From Lytechinus pictus (taxonomy: Eukaryota; Echinodermata; Echinoidea; Temnopleuroida; Toxopneustidae), in NCBI RefSeq assembly GCF_037042905.1, contig NC_087247.1, forward strand, positions 59,047,920 to 59,111,919: a stretch of DNA of 64,000 nt, in the 5' to 3' direction. The translations under genes were made by a program, and so were the position numbers. The notes under the pieces were generated by a model that saw only the letters and a list, made by a program, of their open reading frames with translations, made no database searches and was not told the origin of the DNA. This document shows, piece after piece, positions 1-13,078 of the stretch (position 1 is its first letter; every line of letters begins with the position of its first letter).

Positions 1-743
1 CTTCCTCTTTCTCCTTTTCCCCTCTTCCTCTCTCTTTTCCCCCTCTTCTTTCCCCTCTTCCTCTTTTTTCTCCCCCCTCCCCCTCCCTTTTCTTCTCTTT
101 CTTTCCCCTCTTCTTCTCCTTTTTTTTCTTTTCTTTCCCCTCTTCTTTTTTCTTTTTTTCTTTCCCCTCTCTTTTTTCTTCTCTTCTTTCCTCCCTCTTC
201 CTCTCTCTCCTTTTCTTTTCCCCTCTTCCTCTTTTTTCTTCCCCCTCTCCCTCCTCCTCCCTTTTCTTCTCTTCCTCTTTTTTCTCCTTTTCTTTTCTCT
301 TTTTTCTCTCTCTCTTTTTCCTTCTCTTTCTTTCCCCTTTTCCTCTCCCTTTTCCTTCCCTTCCTTCCCCCTCTTCCCTTTTTCTTCTTTTCTTTCCCCC
401 TTTCCTCTCTCTTTTTTCTCCTCTTCTTCCTTCCCCCTCTTCCTCTCTCTTTTCCCCTCTCCTTTTCCCCTTTCTCTCTCTTCTCTTCTTTCCTCCTTCT
501 TCCTCTCTCTTTTTTTCTCCTTTTCCTTCCCCCCTCTCCCTCTCTCCTTTCCTCTTTTCTTTCCCCCCTTTTCCTCTCTCTTTTTTCTTCCCTTCTTCCC
601 CCTCTTCCTTTCTTCTTTTTCTTCTTTTCTTCTTTTCTTTCCCCTCTTCCCCTCTTTTTTCTCTTTCTTTCCCTCTCTTTTTTTTTTTTAGCCGAAGGGG
701 GGGCCAAGGCCCCCTCGGCCCCCCCCCCATGGATCCGCGCCTG
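1..743 (-). repeat. Polypyrimidine tract and terminus of a CTCGC-family element (minus orientation)
   Basis: Positions 1-689 are almost pure C/T with no coding potential. They end in a C-rich/G-rich block and a GGATCCGCGCCTG border near 731-743. Read on the minus strand this is the same order as the left end of the element at 26523: GGATCC terminus, a C/G-rich block, then a purine-rich GGAAAGAAAGG stretch. I therefore read it as the left end of a CTCGC-family element on the minus strand with a greatly expanded purine tract. The other end lies outside the window. Confidence 0.6.
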
Positions 744-1490
744 TTCATGGCTAAGTGCAAGCAGTCATTAATACCTTTTCGATCAGCTCAAAACGTATAT
801 ACAAATTTTCTGCTCGCGTTTTGCGCTCGCATTATTAATGTAAAGAAGATCCCTGATTACTCATGCTTTTCATGATTTAGAAAACAAGAATAGAGTGTCG
901 TTTAGTAGGTCTAAATCTCGAAAGTTTCCACTCGCGCTTCGCGCTCGCATCAAATGTTTAGTTAAATCTGTTTAAGTTACAAAAGTGCTTAGATATTCCA
1001 TTCTTTAGGTAAAAATGTCAAAAAAATTCAGTTCGCGCTTCGCGCTCGCATTATTGGACTTTTAAAATACGTAACGCCTTTATGGCTTACTGCAAGCAGT
1101 CTTTAACAGGTACTTTTTCCATCCGTTAATTTCTGCTCGCGCTTTGCGTTCGTTGTAATTATTTAGTTGCATATACATCTTTTTCAGGATAACAAGCATT
1201 GCCCAGAATGTTTAAATTTTATTAGGAAAATACATAAAATTTCCAAAAAAAATTAGCTCGCGCTTCGCGCTCGCATTATATAAATAAGCAGTATGATATA
1301 TATTTATGTTGATTTATAAGAATAAAGCTAAAAAGTAACTATTAGAAATACCCTTCAAAAGGGGGTCGTTGTCCTAGAGTTAATTATTGTGGGAGTAGTT
1401 GTCCTGGGGTAATTGTCCTAGGGGAGTTGGTCTAGGGGTAGTTATCTAGGGGTAGTGGTCCGGATACTAAAGAGCTGGATCCACCCATGG
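744..1490 (+). repeat. CTCGC-family element, right part, plus orientation
   Basis: This stretch carries units of about 150 bp, each with a CTCGCGCTTCGCGCTCGCA-like core (for example 1024-1050 and 1255-1277) in AT-rich DNA. It aligns by eye with 28250-28800. The start (TTCATGGCTAAGTGC) matches an internal position of that copy, so the left half is missing or lies beyond the inserted copy at 1-743. The normal right end is replaced by a degenerate GTAGTTGTCCTAGGG repeat at about 1360-1470, and a weak GGATCC terminus remains near 1479. Confidence 0.65.
1360..1470. repeat. Degenerate tandem repeat with unit near GTAGTTGTCCTAGGG
   Basis: Several 13-16 bp units of the type GTAGTTGTCCTAGGG follow each other with substitutions and length changes. 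There is no open reading frame. It sits at the right end of the CTCGC-family element. Confidence 0.6.
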
Positions 1491-1907
1491 AAGTAGCATA
1501 ACGGGCCTGATTAGGCCCCTAAAAGGCCTAATATAAATTATAGAATGGTCCATCACTTTATAATCGAGAACTCTGCCGCAAAAAAAAAAAGGCTACTGGG
1601 GGCTATACGGGCTTGTTCTTCTTCTTCGGATTCTTCCTCTGTTTCTGATACTTCATATTTTTATTCTTCTATTCGTCTTCTTTTTCCCCCTTTTTTGATC
1701 CGGCCTGCAAATTCTTTGGATGTATAAAAACAAATATAGGCCTAGTTCTATTCCGGATCTAGTCCCCAGTACTCGTGATCACCGATACATCTGATCATGT
1801 GTGATCTGATACACCTGTCGCTTCTTCCAACGCTCATATAGTTAATTGCGCCATCTCACGTGAAGGCATCTTCGACACCGGGAAAAAACTCGCTCGATCA
1901 ACGTTCA

Positions 1908-1913
1908 TATATA
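1908..1913 (+). promoter_or_regulatory. Possible TATA box upstream of the cadherin gene
   Basis: TATATA lies about 270 bp upstream of the proposed ATG at 2181, in a stretch that changes from repeat-like DNA to GC-richer sequence. The transcription start is not known, and such a short AT motif is common in this genome. This is a weak candidate only. Confidence 0.2.
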
Positions 1914-2180
1914 CGCGACTCTCTATTACGGTAGCTCTCGAGCAAACACTTGAATGTGGAATTCACAGACCAGTTTGGTTCAGTTCTTCCAAATTTCTCG
2001 ATAAAGTTATCAAAATGGAATGTAGGGCGTTATTTTCACCGAACGGATAACGAATTTGTGAATACTTGCTATGGATATCATGTAAACCGTTTGGAGGTGC
2101 TGAGAAAAACCAATTGTGACTGGGAGAATCCCTCAACAAAGTTATTGTTCGTCCATCTATCTATTGAACGGAAGTTTGAA

Positions 2181-5061
2181 ATGGAGTTACCTGCCGCTAT
2201 GGCCCATCTCCTTCGTATCCTGTGGCTCGCCGCGGCCGTGTTCCACGGAGCGGCACTTGCAGCTTTTGATACTCATCTCTCTAATTATGAAGAGCAGGGG
2301 TATTCACTATTTAACGCATCTCTTGGAAGTGAATGGTCATATTCACTTCATCCAACTTTAACAGGGGAAGATGCCAAAGAAAACATTGAAATTGACATTT
2401 ATACAGGAGAATTATCCCTGTCAAAAACTATGGAATGTTACATGCTTCATGAGAACCCTTTCTTGGTTTATGTGCAAACTCGTGGAAGAACTACAGTTTT
2501 AGGCTCAGAAAAAGTTGGTTTGTATGTGATGTTACCTATAGCAATTTATGTTCATGGGTTTGGTTGCCATCCAAAGAAAGCCAAGAAAAAGAATTTCGAT
2601 CAGGATGACATTGAACACACCCCTCTATCTGCAACACGACCACTGCAGATAATGATGGAATATCCAGAAGGAACATGCTGGTTTCCTGGAGATATCTTGT
2701 TGAACCTCAATAACTTCCTTCCTAAATCACTTTCGGGCTGTCAAATTAAATACTTTATGAGTAATGGCAAGGAGCATGATTTTGATATTGATGCTGCGTC
2801 AGGTAAACTACGTATAGAAAATGATGTGGTTTGTGTTTTTGAACACCAATCAGAACATATAAGTGGATCAGTACACATTCCGTCATCTTGCTTAGCAAAG
2901 CCTCCTTCTTACTTGACAGACAAAGTGGAGGAGGAGATGGTGCCTATTCTGATTGAGTTGCGAGCATCAGACACTAATCGTTTGAATGCTGATGAAACAT
3001 CAAGAAAACGAGAAGTTGTTCTAAAACGCTTCAGAAGGCAACTTAGGAACACATATCCAACATTCAGTCAGCCCATATATACCCGTCAAGTACCAGAAAA
3101 TGAAGATGAAGGATATGTTGTGGCAACAATCACTGCAACGGACAATGATGATGGTGATAATGGAAGATTATCGTACAGCCTTGTAGCTCTTGGCGATGCT
3201 CGCAGCCAAAATATGTTTGCCATCGAAGAAAACACAGGAATTATCACAACCACTACTTCACTTGATCGGGAGCAGATTCAATCTCATTCATTTCGTCTCA
3301 CAGCAACAGATCATGGAACCCCTCCAAAATCTGCTCAAGTTTATCTGACGGTCAATGTAGAGGATCGCAATGACCATACCCCTATATTTGAACAACCAAG
3401 CTATGTGGAGACCACAAATGAAGGTCAGAACCCAGGAACCTTGATTGCCAGGGTGAGGGCATCTGATAATGATGTTGGGCCTAATGCTGAAATCAGGTAC
3501 AGCATCGTGAACAACGAGAGTCCGAATGATGTTTTCACAATGAACCCCACAAGTGGAGAGATTAAGACCTTGGTGCGATTGGACAGGGAACTGATTGAAA
3601 GATATAATATATTGGTGATGGCTCAAGATATGGGTACTGATCCTGGAAAGAAGAATTCAACAGCAGAAGTGTTGCTGACAGTTCTTGACTTGAATGACAA
3701 TTCCCCTCACTTCTCCCAATTGAGTTATGAGGTATCTGTACGGGAAGATGTAAGTCCAGGTGACCCTGAGAGCCAAATTCTGCATGTCATGGCTACAGAT
3801 GCTGATGAAGGTTCTAATGCCGATGTCCATTTCAGTTTGACCCATGGCAACTTTGAGAATCGCTTCAGGATTGATTCGCTAAATGGCTATATCTCACTTC
3901 AAAATGGTTTGGATTTTGAAACAACAAGGAGTTACAGACTGAGCATTCGTGCCCAGGATTCTGGTAATCCACCAAGGGAGAACACAACAACTGTTACAGT
4001 AACAGTTATAGATGTGAATGACAACAAACCTCAGTTTACCCAGAATGTTTACCAGGGTATAGTGCGGGAAGATGTTGATGTTGGATACTCCATATTATCA
4101 GTGATGGCAAGAGATGATGATCAGTTGGAAAATGCCAGGATAACTTTCTCTGTTCCAAACCCTCCTAGTGGATTTCCTTTTGAAATCAATCCTACTTCTG
4201 GTTCTATAACAAACAGTGTCAGTCTTGACAGAGAGTCTGGTCATACTTGGGAGTTTAATGTCATTGCAGCGGACCATGGAGAACCTCCTAAATCATCCAC
4301 AGCTTCGGTCACAATCACTGTAACTGATGTAAATGACAATGCTCCAATCTTTCCTCAAGATGTCTATTATGCCTCTGTGGCTGAAGATGCTTACCATGGT
4401 TTTGAGGTGTTGACTGTGACAGCAACAGATCCTGATGAACAGAATGCTATTTCCTATAGGATAGTAGATGCCCTGGACCCTACTGGCCGTATCCCTTTCA
4501 ACATTCTCACACAAAACAATGAAGGAACAATTACTGTTACGTCTCAACTGAGTTACAATGCAAAGTCATTTTATTCTTTGGCAGTTACAGCATCAGATAG
4601 GCAGTTTGAAAGCACTTGTACTGTGTACGTAAATGTGACTGATGTTAATGATTTTGCTCCAGTGTTCCATAACTCACCCTACAATGTTTATGTCAGTGAA
4701 GGTGCAGATATTGGAGAGGTTATTGTTAGAGTGTCAGCATCAGACAATGATGCCGGCGCTAATGCAGAAGTAAGCTACAGTATGGATCCTTCTCCAGTGT
4801 TTGAAATTGATGAAGAGAGTGGTGAGATTCGCACCAAGGTTCTTTTAGATCGTGAAGATATTTCCTCATATACCTTGTATGTGACTGCAAGTGATCATGG
4901 AATAAACCCACAGCAATCAAGGGCATTTGTTCAAGTCACTGTCCAGGATATAAATGACAATTCTCCAGTGTTTGAAGAAACAAGCTACAGTGCTGAAATC
5001 CAAGAGAATTCCTTAGCCTTTACCAGTGTCATCACAATTTCTGCATCCGATGCTGATCAAG
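2181..5061 (+). CDS. CELSR/Flamingo-like protocadherin, large 5' exon (partial gene)
   Basis: The frame is open from 1950, but the start is best placed at 2181. The ATG there is followed by a typical signal peptide (MELPAAMAHLLRILWLAAAV), and the upstream residues look like 5' UTR. From this start, residues 1-26 are the signal and about 27-280 an unrecognised N-terminal region. Residues 283-286 are RFRR, a furin-like site. Cadherin repeats follow at about 290-397, 398-508, 509-615, 616-719, 720-824 and 825-926, each ending in a D-x-N-D-x calcium motif (DRNDH, DLNDN, DVNDN, DVNDN, DVNDF, DINDN). Repeat 7 is cut at residue 960. Repeats carry LDRE and A-x-D-x-G motifs. From family knowledge, repeat order and inter-repeat motifs fit CELSR1/2, an adhesion GPCR of planar cell polarity. 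The donor at 5062 (G|GTTTGT) gives phase 1. The rest of the gene was not found. Confidence 0.85.
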
Positions 5062-5763
5062 GTTTGTATATATATATATAATCTATTTTGTTCTTAAACC
5101 AAACCATTACATTTTGTGAAGTTTCAAAATTTATCAATATGATTTTGAAATTATCAGACAGTACATGAAATGATGTATGTTATTTTTATCCATAGAATTT
5201 ATTATACCTTCATCAAACAAAGTTAGAAAGGGGTATACTAGTCTAAGGTTCAGCAGACAGTAAATTGTACTTACTCAGTTTCCACAGACTGCCCGGGAGA
5301 TTTTTTGCACATATATGGTGATATTTGGAAGTGAACATATACAAGTATATGCTAAAGAGTAAAGATATATTTTAATGTGTTTGATGCTGCTTTACCACAT
5401 ATATGGCAATGAATCTAAAATATATCTTGTGCAGCAAACTAATTTCTTAGTTTTTTGGCCAATGCTCATGAGACATGCTCATGAGACATGCTCATGAGTC
5501 TTGGAGTGAAAAGGTGCAAGACACAATTTTCAGAAGCATTGGTTGCTGTTTTTTTATTTAAAATTTGTGATGTAGTGATTCTTCTGAATTTTGTCTCATG
5601 ATGATATATAGAGCCGATTGATTGATTTTATTTTTTTTTCTGTTGGTTTCATTTTGCAGACAATATTCCCCTAGATGTATTAGGCAATAGAATATGTCAA
5701 GTTTAAATATTTATTGTGTATATTTCTACACATTCACACTAAACTTGTTATACTTGCATTTAT
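5062..5763 (+). other. Intron or 3' flank of the cadherin exon, non-coding
   Basis: AT-rich sequence with a TA-rich start and no coding exon that I can see. In particular I found no continuation of cadherin repeat 7. A 14-bp unit (ATGCTCATGAGAC-like) is repeated three times at about 5463-5500. Confidence 0.5.
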
Positions 5764-6182
5764 TAAAGGGATACTCTGGGCTGAAAGTATAGAGTAAAAA
5801 TCATGGAGCACAGAAAATCATTTCATACTTTATTATATATCTCCCTTGTAACAAAATTTGAAGTTGTAGCGGTGATTATCTTACACATTAAATCAGTAGT
5901 CAATCAAATTTTCCATGTTTTTTTAAAGACAAAATTTGAATAAACATTTTCATATAATAAAATACAGAAGAATAATTGGCGATACAATATCATCAACTTG
6001 CTTTAAACTGCATATTCATGAAGAAATGCAGAGAACCGTTTCACCAAAATAATGCAAACCTTGACTGCTTGAATATGTCTAAACTTTGTTATTCCTTGTC
6101 TGATTTTGATGACATTTCTGTGTTTGTCTGATTTCACTTCGCCTGTTCAAATCATATGTGTTCAGCCTGGAGTAACCCTTTA
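5764..6182. mobile_element. Inverted-repeat element (MITE-like), 419 bp
   Basis: The left end TAAAGGGATACTCTGGGCTG and the right end CAGCCTGGAGTAACCCTTTA are near-perfect inverted repeats of about 20 bp. There is no ORF between them. The flanks are too AT-rich to decide the target duplication. This fits a non-autonomous DNA transposon. Confidence 0.6.
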
Positions 6183-9100
6183 GAAACAATCTACAATGAT
6201 GAAATTAAAAAAAATATATTGTTAATCTCTTGATACACCCTTCGCCAATCTAACAGAATGCTTGATCAGTAATGGCACAGCATTATTCAATTCATGCAAA
6301 TGTTGTAAACCAAGAAAGACAGAAACTGACAGATCAAAGGTCTGCCAAGAGAAGTGGCTGATTGCTTTACTCCATCATAATAGGCCTATCCATTATGAAG
6401 ATATCTCTTATTGAAATCATACATGTATGATAAATTCCTCTTTTTTTCATTTACCCATCTTGTGGGGAGAAATGTCACTTTGCTGAAACATTATAAAGAT
6501 AAAATCTAAAACATTAGTGCACATGAATGTTGTCTTGTTTTTTAATTGGAAGATAAATTCAAAATTGTGTGATACACATTTCTTGACAGGTATGCCACTT
6601 TGAACTCTAGGGCAGTGTTGTTGTGGCTATTCCCTACAACTTGGTCAGTTAATTCAAATGTTTGTGTGCAAATGGGAGACGTTATTCAAATGCAATTTTA
6701 ACATGGGACAAAGAGAGTCCAGAAGTGTTGACTCACATCCAATGGACTGTATGGTTACTCTGTCTATTTACTCACTGATTGATTGTTCCAACACAGGAGA
6801 ACAGAAAAATCTGAAAAATCTGAAATATTTCTTTGTTTACTCATATGGCCTCGAAACGGATATGTCGCCATAAGTTGTTTTTTTATTCCGAGCAAATGAC
6901 CTATATAGCCCCGGGCTATATTACCCATACGGATAGGTTGTCATTACATCGTTAACAAAGCTTATATCAAATCACAGCTCTCCCCTACTCATAGGAAAAT
7001 CATGCAGGGGCTTCTTTAAAAGTGGAAAAGACACTTACAAAATGGGCTCCTGGGGGGGGGGGGGGGGGAGAACCACTCCCATACCACTGTCCGACATCAT
7101 AATGCATACATGCAACGTTGCTGTATCCAAGATGAAAATATATATTCTTTGGATCATGTAGAAAGGAATGCAAGGTAGAAAGGAACGCAAAGCAGAAAGG
7201 TCTGATTATTTAAGGGGCTGTGGGACGGAGTGATGAGGCCTCAGGCCCATGATTTTCATTAATCGTGTACAAAAAAAATGAAATTGTGATTCTATGCATG
7301 TTCAGTCCTAGTCGGTTCATGTATTGATTTGCGACTAAGGGAATAGAACGAGTGAAATTTGCATCTAATGGGCCTACTAAATGTTATGAGAACATACCAC
7401 CTCTGGAAAGCAACCATATTTCAATTTATTATTTTGGGAACCAGAATATATTTTGTTCACTTGATACAATATTTGCTTTGTTACTGCACTTTCTGACAGA
7501 AAGATATTCTAACTTACACTATAATAATGCTGTTTTTATCACGTTGTTTAAGCCCTTAACTTTAACAACTAATGTTTAAAGTTTTAAACAGGTTGTTTTG
7601 CGTTTTGTTTTGTTTTGTTTAAATGTGTAATTACATCATAGTTATTTGGAGTAAATATTATAGTGGCGTAAATCCGATCCGAGCAGTGGGGGATGCTGTT
7701 ACTAAAATTGTGTGTGCCCCCCCCCCCCACGTCAAGGCTATGTATATGTGCATGGAAAGGGTTCATAATACTACCATCTATCACTTCCGATTGCTGATGT
7801 AATGGTTTTGTTGTGATACAAACTAGTTTGGCTGACCATGCGAGCGACCAAATTTTCAGTAGTTGCTAGACTGAAGGGTGTCCCAAAAACTTTTTCCCAA
7901 GGTTGGGTAAGTATATATGTATGGGGAGGGGGGCTAAAAGCTTGCAGCGAGCGTATAATGAGCGAAAGTTGAAACAGATGCAAATGCAAAGGAAATGCAG
8001 AAAGTGAAGAGATAATCATTTTACATGTTTAATTCATATTTAGAAATGATACATCATTCAAATTCTAAACAAAATTTCATTCACATTTACAGTTGTAACA
8101 ATATCAGCAAAAAAAAGTTAAATGGGTTCCTTGTACATAATAAGCTACCATAAGCAAAAATAAGGGCAGCTATATATGTAGCATTTGAAATATTAGACGA
8201 ACTTTTTTATTTTCATTACGGTTCTAGATTCTAACTTAGTGTTGAATTAAACAGAGTGGACAATGGACATCTGGTTAAAATCGGGATATTGACAGAACAA
8301 GTTATACTTTTATCGGGCAAAAAGGTCATCCAATTTCAAATTGGCCTTCTTTTTGACGGAAACTAGCTTATCAAAGCCTTAAAATGGCAAAATTGAAAAA
8401 AAAGAAATCTCACTTTTTCGGCGTCAGTATTATTATTTCTTGCAATCGGAAGTAGTCCACCTCTTTCTTGGTAGAGTGTAATACCACAAAATAACAATTG
8501 GTTAAGTGATATACCACACTTTACACACGGATGTGGATTTTGGCGTGATTATAGCGGCATATAGGTCTGTATGATCATGACAATCGTATATATTTGTAGA
8601 ATGTATGTTCATGTATATGATCGAGGTTTCATGTTGCTGATTTGTTTGTCTACATGTTGGTAGTTTGTTTACACGGATGAAATTACAAAGAATCACACTA
8701 TATATATGAAAAAAACACTTTATAAAAAGAGCACAAATATTCATCTTCAGATGAGACATCCCATGGTGAGAAGATGACTAATGATTGTAGAATTTTTGGA
8801 AGTCAATTTAATTAGTTTCTCCTATACGGGATTGTTATTATTGCAATACGATTTGTAGCACTTTCTTCGTTTGTTGCAAAGTCGAATGAAAGGTATCTTT
8901 AACAATACAAACTCAGAAAAAGTAATCGATTTTGGAAAAGGGGGCATCTTAAAATAAGCCCGTGGGACTAATTGGGATTCAAAATTACAAATGCATTTAC
9001 AAAAAGACAAAATGATTCCCAAAAATACAATTTCTGGTGGGATGACAAACTGACAAATGTGAATACATATGATTTATCGTTCTAACTGAGCACAGTGCGT

Positions 9101-9255
9101 TAGTTCATTATTCATGTATCAATCAGTTTGTGATTATTATTATAATATATTATTCCCTACATAGGCCTTGTATTGAACAAATTTGAATAAGCGCCTAACA
9201 AATTTTTCGGACATGACCTGCATTTATTATAGCCCCGGAAATAACGTACAAAGCG
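6183..9255. other. Non-coding AT-rich DNA with homopolymer tracts
   Basis: No gene is supported here. Short open frames are scattered and look random. There is a G run at about 7052-7068 and a C run at about 7719-7730. Both resemble the homopolymer-bearing ends of small repeats, but I could not find matching termini. Confidence 0.5.
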
Positions 9256-10711
9256 CATAGGCAGATCTGGGGGCAATATTGAACTTAAAATTTATTTATT
9301 TATTTTATTTATTTATTTATTTATAATATATAACATTAAAGTCAAAATTTGATTTGTCAGGTACCTGTGTTCAATAAAGCTCTCAAAATATCCCTATTTA
9401 GGTCAAATTGTCAAAACGTGTCAGCTAGCGCTGCACGCTCGCATTTTGATTGGTGAATTATCTCAATAATTAATTCATAAGAAACGACTTAAAATCCCAA
9501 TTTCATGACAGTTTATCAAAAATTTCGGCTCGCGATTTGCGCTCGCATTGATTGTTGAAAATATGTTTAATTTCGTTTGTTTCAATTTTCAACATATTAA
9601 ATCATATTAACATATTTACTCATGCATCTTATTCATTATTACAACAGTGTTTTAAATGTCCAGTTTTCAGGCCTAATATTAACAGATTTCGGGCTCTCAT
9701 TAGGCTTATTAAATTAATAAAAATTGTCCCTCTTTTCAGAATGGAATATCGACAAGTTTCATCTCGCAATTAGGAAGAGAAATAGGAAGATAGCCATCAT
9801 TTTCATATGATGACATAAATTTCTTAGAATGTCCCTGTCCTATGTCAAAACTCAAAGTAATAATAATGAAACATATCAGCTCTTTTTTAACTGTAATCCA
9901 TATCAAATATTTTAAGCTCGCACTTCGTTGTCGCTTTATTTATTTTCATGATAAAAAAGGTATGTAGAATGCCCAGATTCTAGGTATAAATAGGAAACAC
10001 CCCGCGCATGTTTATTCAAATACGCAGCTTGTTCTCTATTTAAATCATGATCCACTTTCAGATCACAATATAAAAACAATTCTGCTCGTGTTTTGCGCTG
10101 GCAATATTAATGTAGGAAGATTTCCAATTACTCATAATTTTTATGATTTACAAAACATGAATAGAGTGTCCCATTTTTAGGTGTAAGTCTCAAATTTTTC
10201 CACTCGCGCTTCGCGCTCGCATCAATTGTTTAGTTATAGACTTATTCCATTCATGTTTACTAAAAGTGCTTAGAATTTCCATTCTTTATGTAGAAATGTC
10301 AACATTTTCAGCTCGGCTAACTGCAAGCAGCCGTTAACAGATCCTTTTTGGTCAGATCAAAACGTATATTAAAAATTTCTGCTCGCGCTTCGCGCTCGCA
10401 GTAATTATTTAATTGGATGCACATCTCGTTTTAAGATCACAAACATTGCCCAGAATGTTTAAATTTTAGGACATAATACGTGAAGTAAAAAAATAGCTTG
10501 CGCTTCACGCTCGCACTATTTCAATTAGGCTTATGTGATTATTGTATATTTATGTTGATTTATAATGAATGAAGCTTACTATAGTGACAATAAGGACTGC
10601 CCCTTCAAAGAAACAAACAAAAATCAACTTCGTGCGGCCGATTGGGGAAAATGTGGCTGGAAAAAAATCCGCCCCCCCCCCCCTTATTGGCGAAGGCTGG
10701 ATCCGCCCCTG
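9256..10711 (+). mobile_element. Complete CTCGC-family element with 7-bp target duplication
   Basis: The element begins CATAGGCAGATCTGGGGG and ends TGGATCCGCCCCTG, which are imperfect inverted termini. It is flanked by the direct repeat CAAAGCG at 9249-9255 and 10712-10718. The interior has several 130-170 bp units, each with a CTCGC(x)GCGCTCGCA core (for example about 9424, 9528, 10200 and 10380), and a C run near the right end. No protein is encoded. The termini and 7-8 bp duplication suggest hAT-type transposition, which is an inference. Confidence 0.75.
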
Positions 10712-11053
10712 CAAAGCGGAAGCGTTCGGACAGGGACACATGTTATCAACAGATAAAAAGCTTTTGCGTGATTGTTATTACAGCTATTACAGTGCATTAT
10801 TCTAGTCCACCACACTCACCAAGATATGACTTGTCGTGTTAGCAGAATTGAATACATTTCCTCCGAACACGGATGCATTTTCTTAATTCAAACACAATCT
10901 GTTGATATTTCATTATATTTAACACAATAGTAAATGTGTGTGTTTCAAGGTAAACATTTTAGTTTTATATACTGAAATTAACAATGAACCGTGATATCTG
11001 ATCCGACTGACGTCATCTGTAATATTATCACTTCCAAAGGACAGCCAGAGCAT

Positions 11054-11230
11054 CGACATTAAGTAATAAAGGAGATGGGAAACCAGTTACAGTAATAACA
11101 CTTTTACTAACCCAACCTAGGGGCAAACCTCATTTACAGTGCGCGGCCATCGTAAGGGCCGATAAGACATCATCCCTCGCAGAGGGCGACATTTCACAAG
11201 ACACATCAAATACAATAACATATTGGCGCA
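11054..11230 (-). repeat. LTR, 3' copy in element orientation
   Basis: 177 bp identical by eye to 15593-15769. It is the downstream LTR of the gag-only element, because the primer binding site lies beside the other copy. Confidence 0.85.
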
Positions 11231-13078
11231 ACCACTTTTCTCTATCTTTCCATTGGAATTAAGTCAACCTCTAACTAATTGTCTCAGGGAACAATTACTT
11301 TCTAAAAAACAAATCAATTCACTCCTTAAAAAGGTAAAACAAAACTATATCTGTAGATTATGTGGATTCCGAAAAACATACCGGTAGACCTGCAAGGAAG
11401 GTATCACATATTAATCAAAGTATTGGCCATTACCATGGTTACTACATAACTAATTAAAAAGCATAATGTAACTTTAGCCTTTATGCAACAAGCGTAAATA
11501 AATAAATAACCAGCATCTTATCTACCCTTTTATCTGTAGGCAAAACACATAAATATATAACCAACATCTCATCTACCCTTCTATCTGTAGGCAAAACACA
11601 CACCAAATAGCCTATCAACACGTCCTATATCAAGCCAACTAAAAAGGGGGAAAACACTAATAGCCGTCAAACATGTATGCCAAAAAAGCTATAACCTGTA
11701 AAACAGCCAAATTCATGTAGCAACATCAATATTGTCAACACACACTATAAAACAATCGGTTAAAGCATGACTTAAGGATAGAAGCTAAAAAAGGCATCAC
11801 TAAATAAAATACATCCATAAACACAATCATTGTGGACACTGCAAATGCTACAAAACTAAAAGGGCATGGCAATACACAATACATTCATAAGTACAACCAT
11901 TGTGAACATTTATGACCCCATTCACCAATACATACATAAATGTGCAAATACCGAAAATGTAAATCAAATGCAACTGACATTTTTTTTGGTTTCTAACGCG
12001 AAATAAAATGCAAATGAATAACATGGCTGCCTTGCATACTAAAAACAAACAATCCTATCATAGTAAGCACATAAACAAGATAATATATTTTCCAACAGTA
12101 AGAACGTGTAAGAATATGGAGGCGCACAAATCCTGCTCAAAAAAGGCAGTCTTTGCACATACTAGTAATAGCAAGCACTAAACAGAATGTAAAACAAATA
12201 GGCAAAGGGTCACATAAAGCAAATAAATTCTGGAATGGGTAAAAGAGAGAAACATGAAAGTGTACAAATTGTTCCAGAAGTAAGGTACAATGGGCACTAT
12301 CCAGCCTCCACAGCTCAGCCATGAAACACGCAATGCCTAAAGGCAAACAAACAAAACAGGACAACTAAGAGCAGATAACTGGACTACCATAAACTATGAA
12401 AAGTGAAATATGTATTTATGGATTGCCAAAAGATTGCTAGCCTAAAATAGCTGATAAAAAGGGGCATTCAGACTCTCACTATACATCCTGACACTAATAT
12501 CTCACCATTTAATAAAAACCAGTATGACATTAATACATATAATTAAAAAAACAAGTAATAATAAATATAAAATTACCAACCCATCAATGAGATGGAAATT
12601 ACCAAAATAAACATGCAATCGATAACTTGTAGTCTTAAATAATTTATATGCAAAAGGGAACAATCCATCTAACACCCAAATAACTGCAAGGTACCCAATA
12701 TAACCAAAGGGATACAATTTATTTAGCAATAATCAACAATGATAACATGGTCACGGGTACATTATAGTGACAAATACCAGCATAGGCTGAAAATATACAA
12801 ATAAAAAACATGCACAAATCACATAACAAAAAAGCAAAGAGACAAGGATGGAACAGGAAAAGAAGAAAACAGAGGAGTCTGGAGTATATACTGTGATTAC
12901 TGTCCATATCAGTATGAGCACAAGAATACTAGTTCATATACTGTCATGAATGAGTCCTCTGTATCGAAGTCCATAAATAGGTGTCACTCACAGAATGCGA
13001 TGGAACATTAAAACAAAGTCTTTGCCCATCGACGTTCCTGAAAGGGTCTCGTGAAGAAGGGTCAAATCAGTCGGCAAT
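11231..13078 (-). other. Internal non-coding part of the gag-only LTR element
   Basis: This AT-rich stretch lies between the stop of the gag-like ORF and the 3' LTR. Only random short frames are present. I looked for reverse transcriptase, RNase H and integrase motifs on the minus strand and saw none. A 60-bp-scale direct repeat with TCTACCCTT and TATCTGTAGGCAAAACAC occurs at about 11517-11605. Confidence 0.6.

Noticed and set aside
1950-2180. N-terminal 77 codons in frame with the cadherin exon
   Set aside because: The signal peptide starts at 2181. Upstream residues look like translated UTR and would bury the signal peptide.
10565-10842. Three overlapping short frames near the C run
   Set aside because: They run through the terminus of the CTCGC element and its homopolymer, and are not coding.
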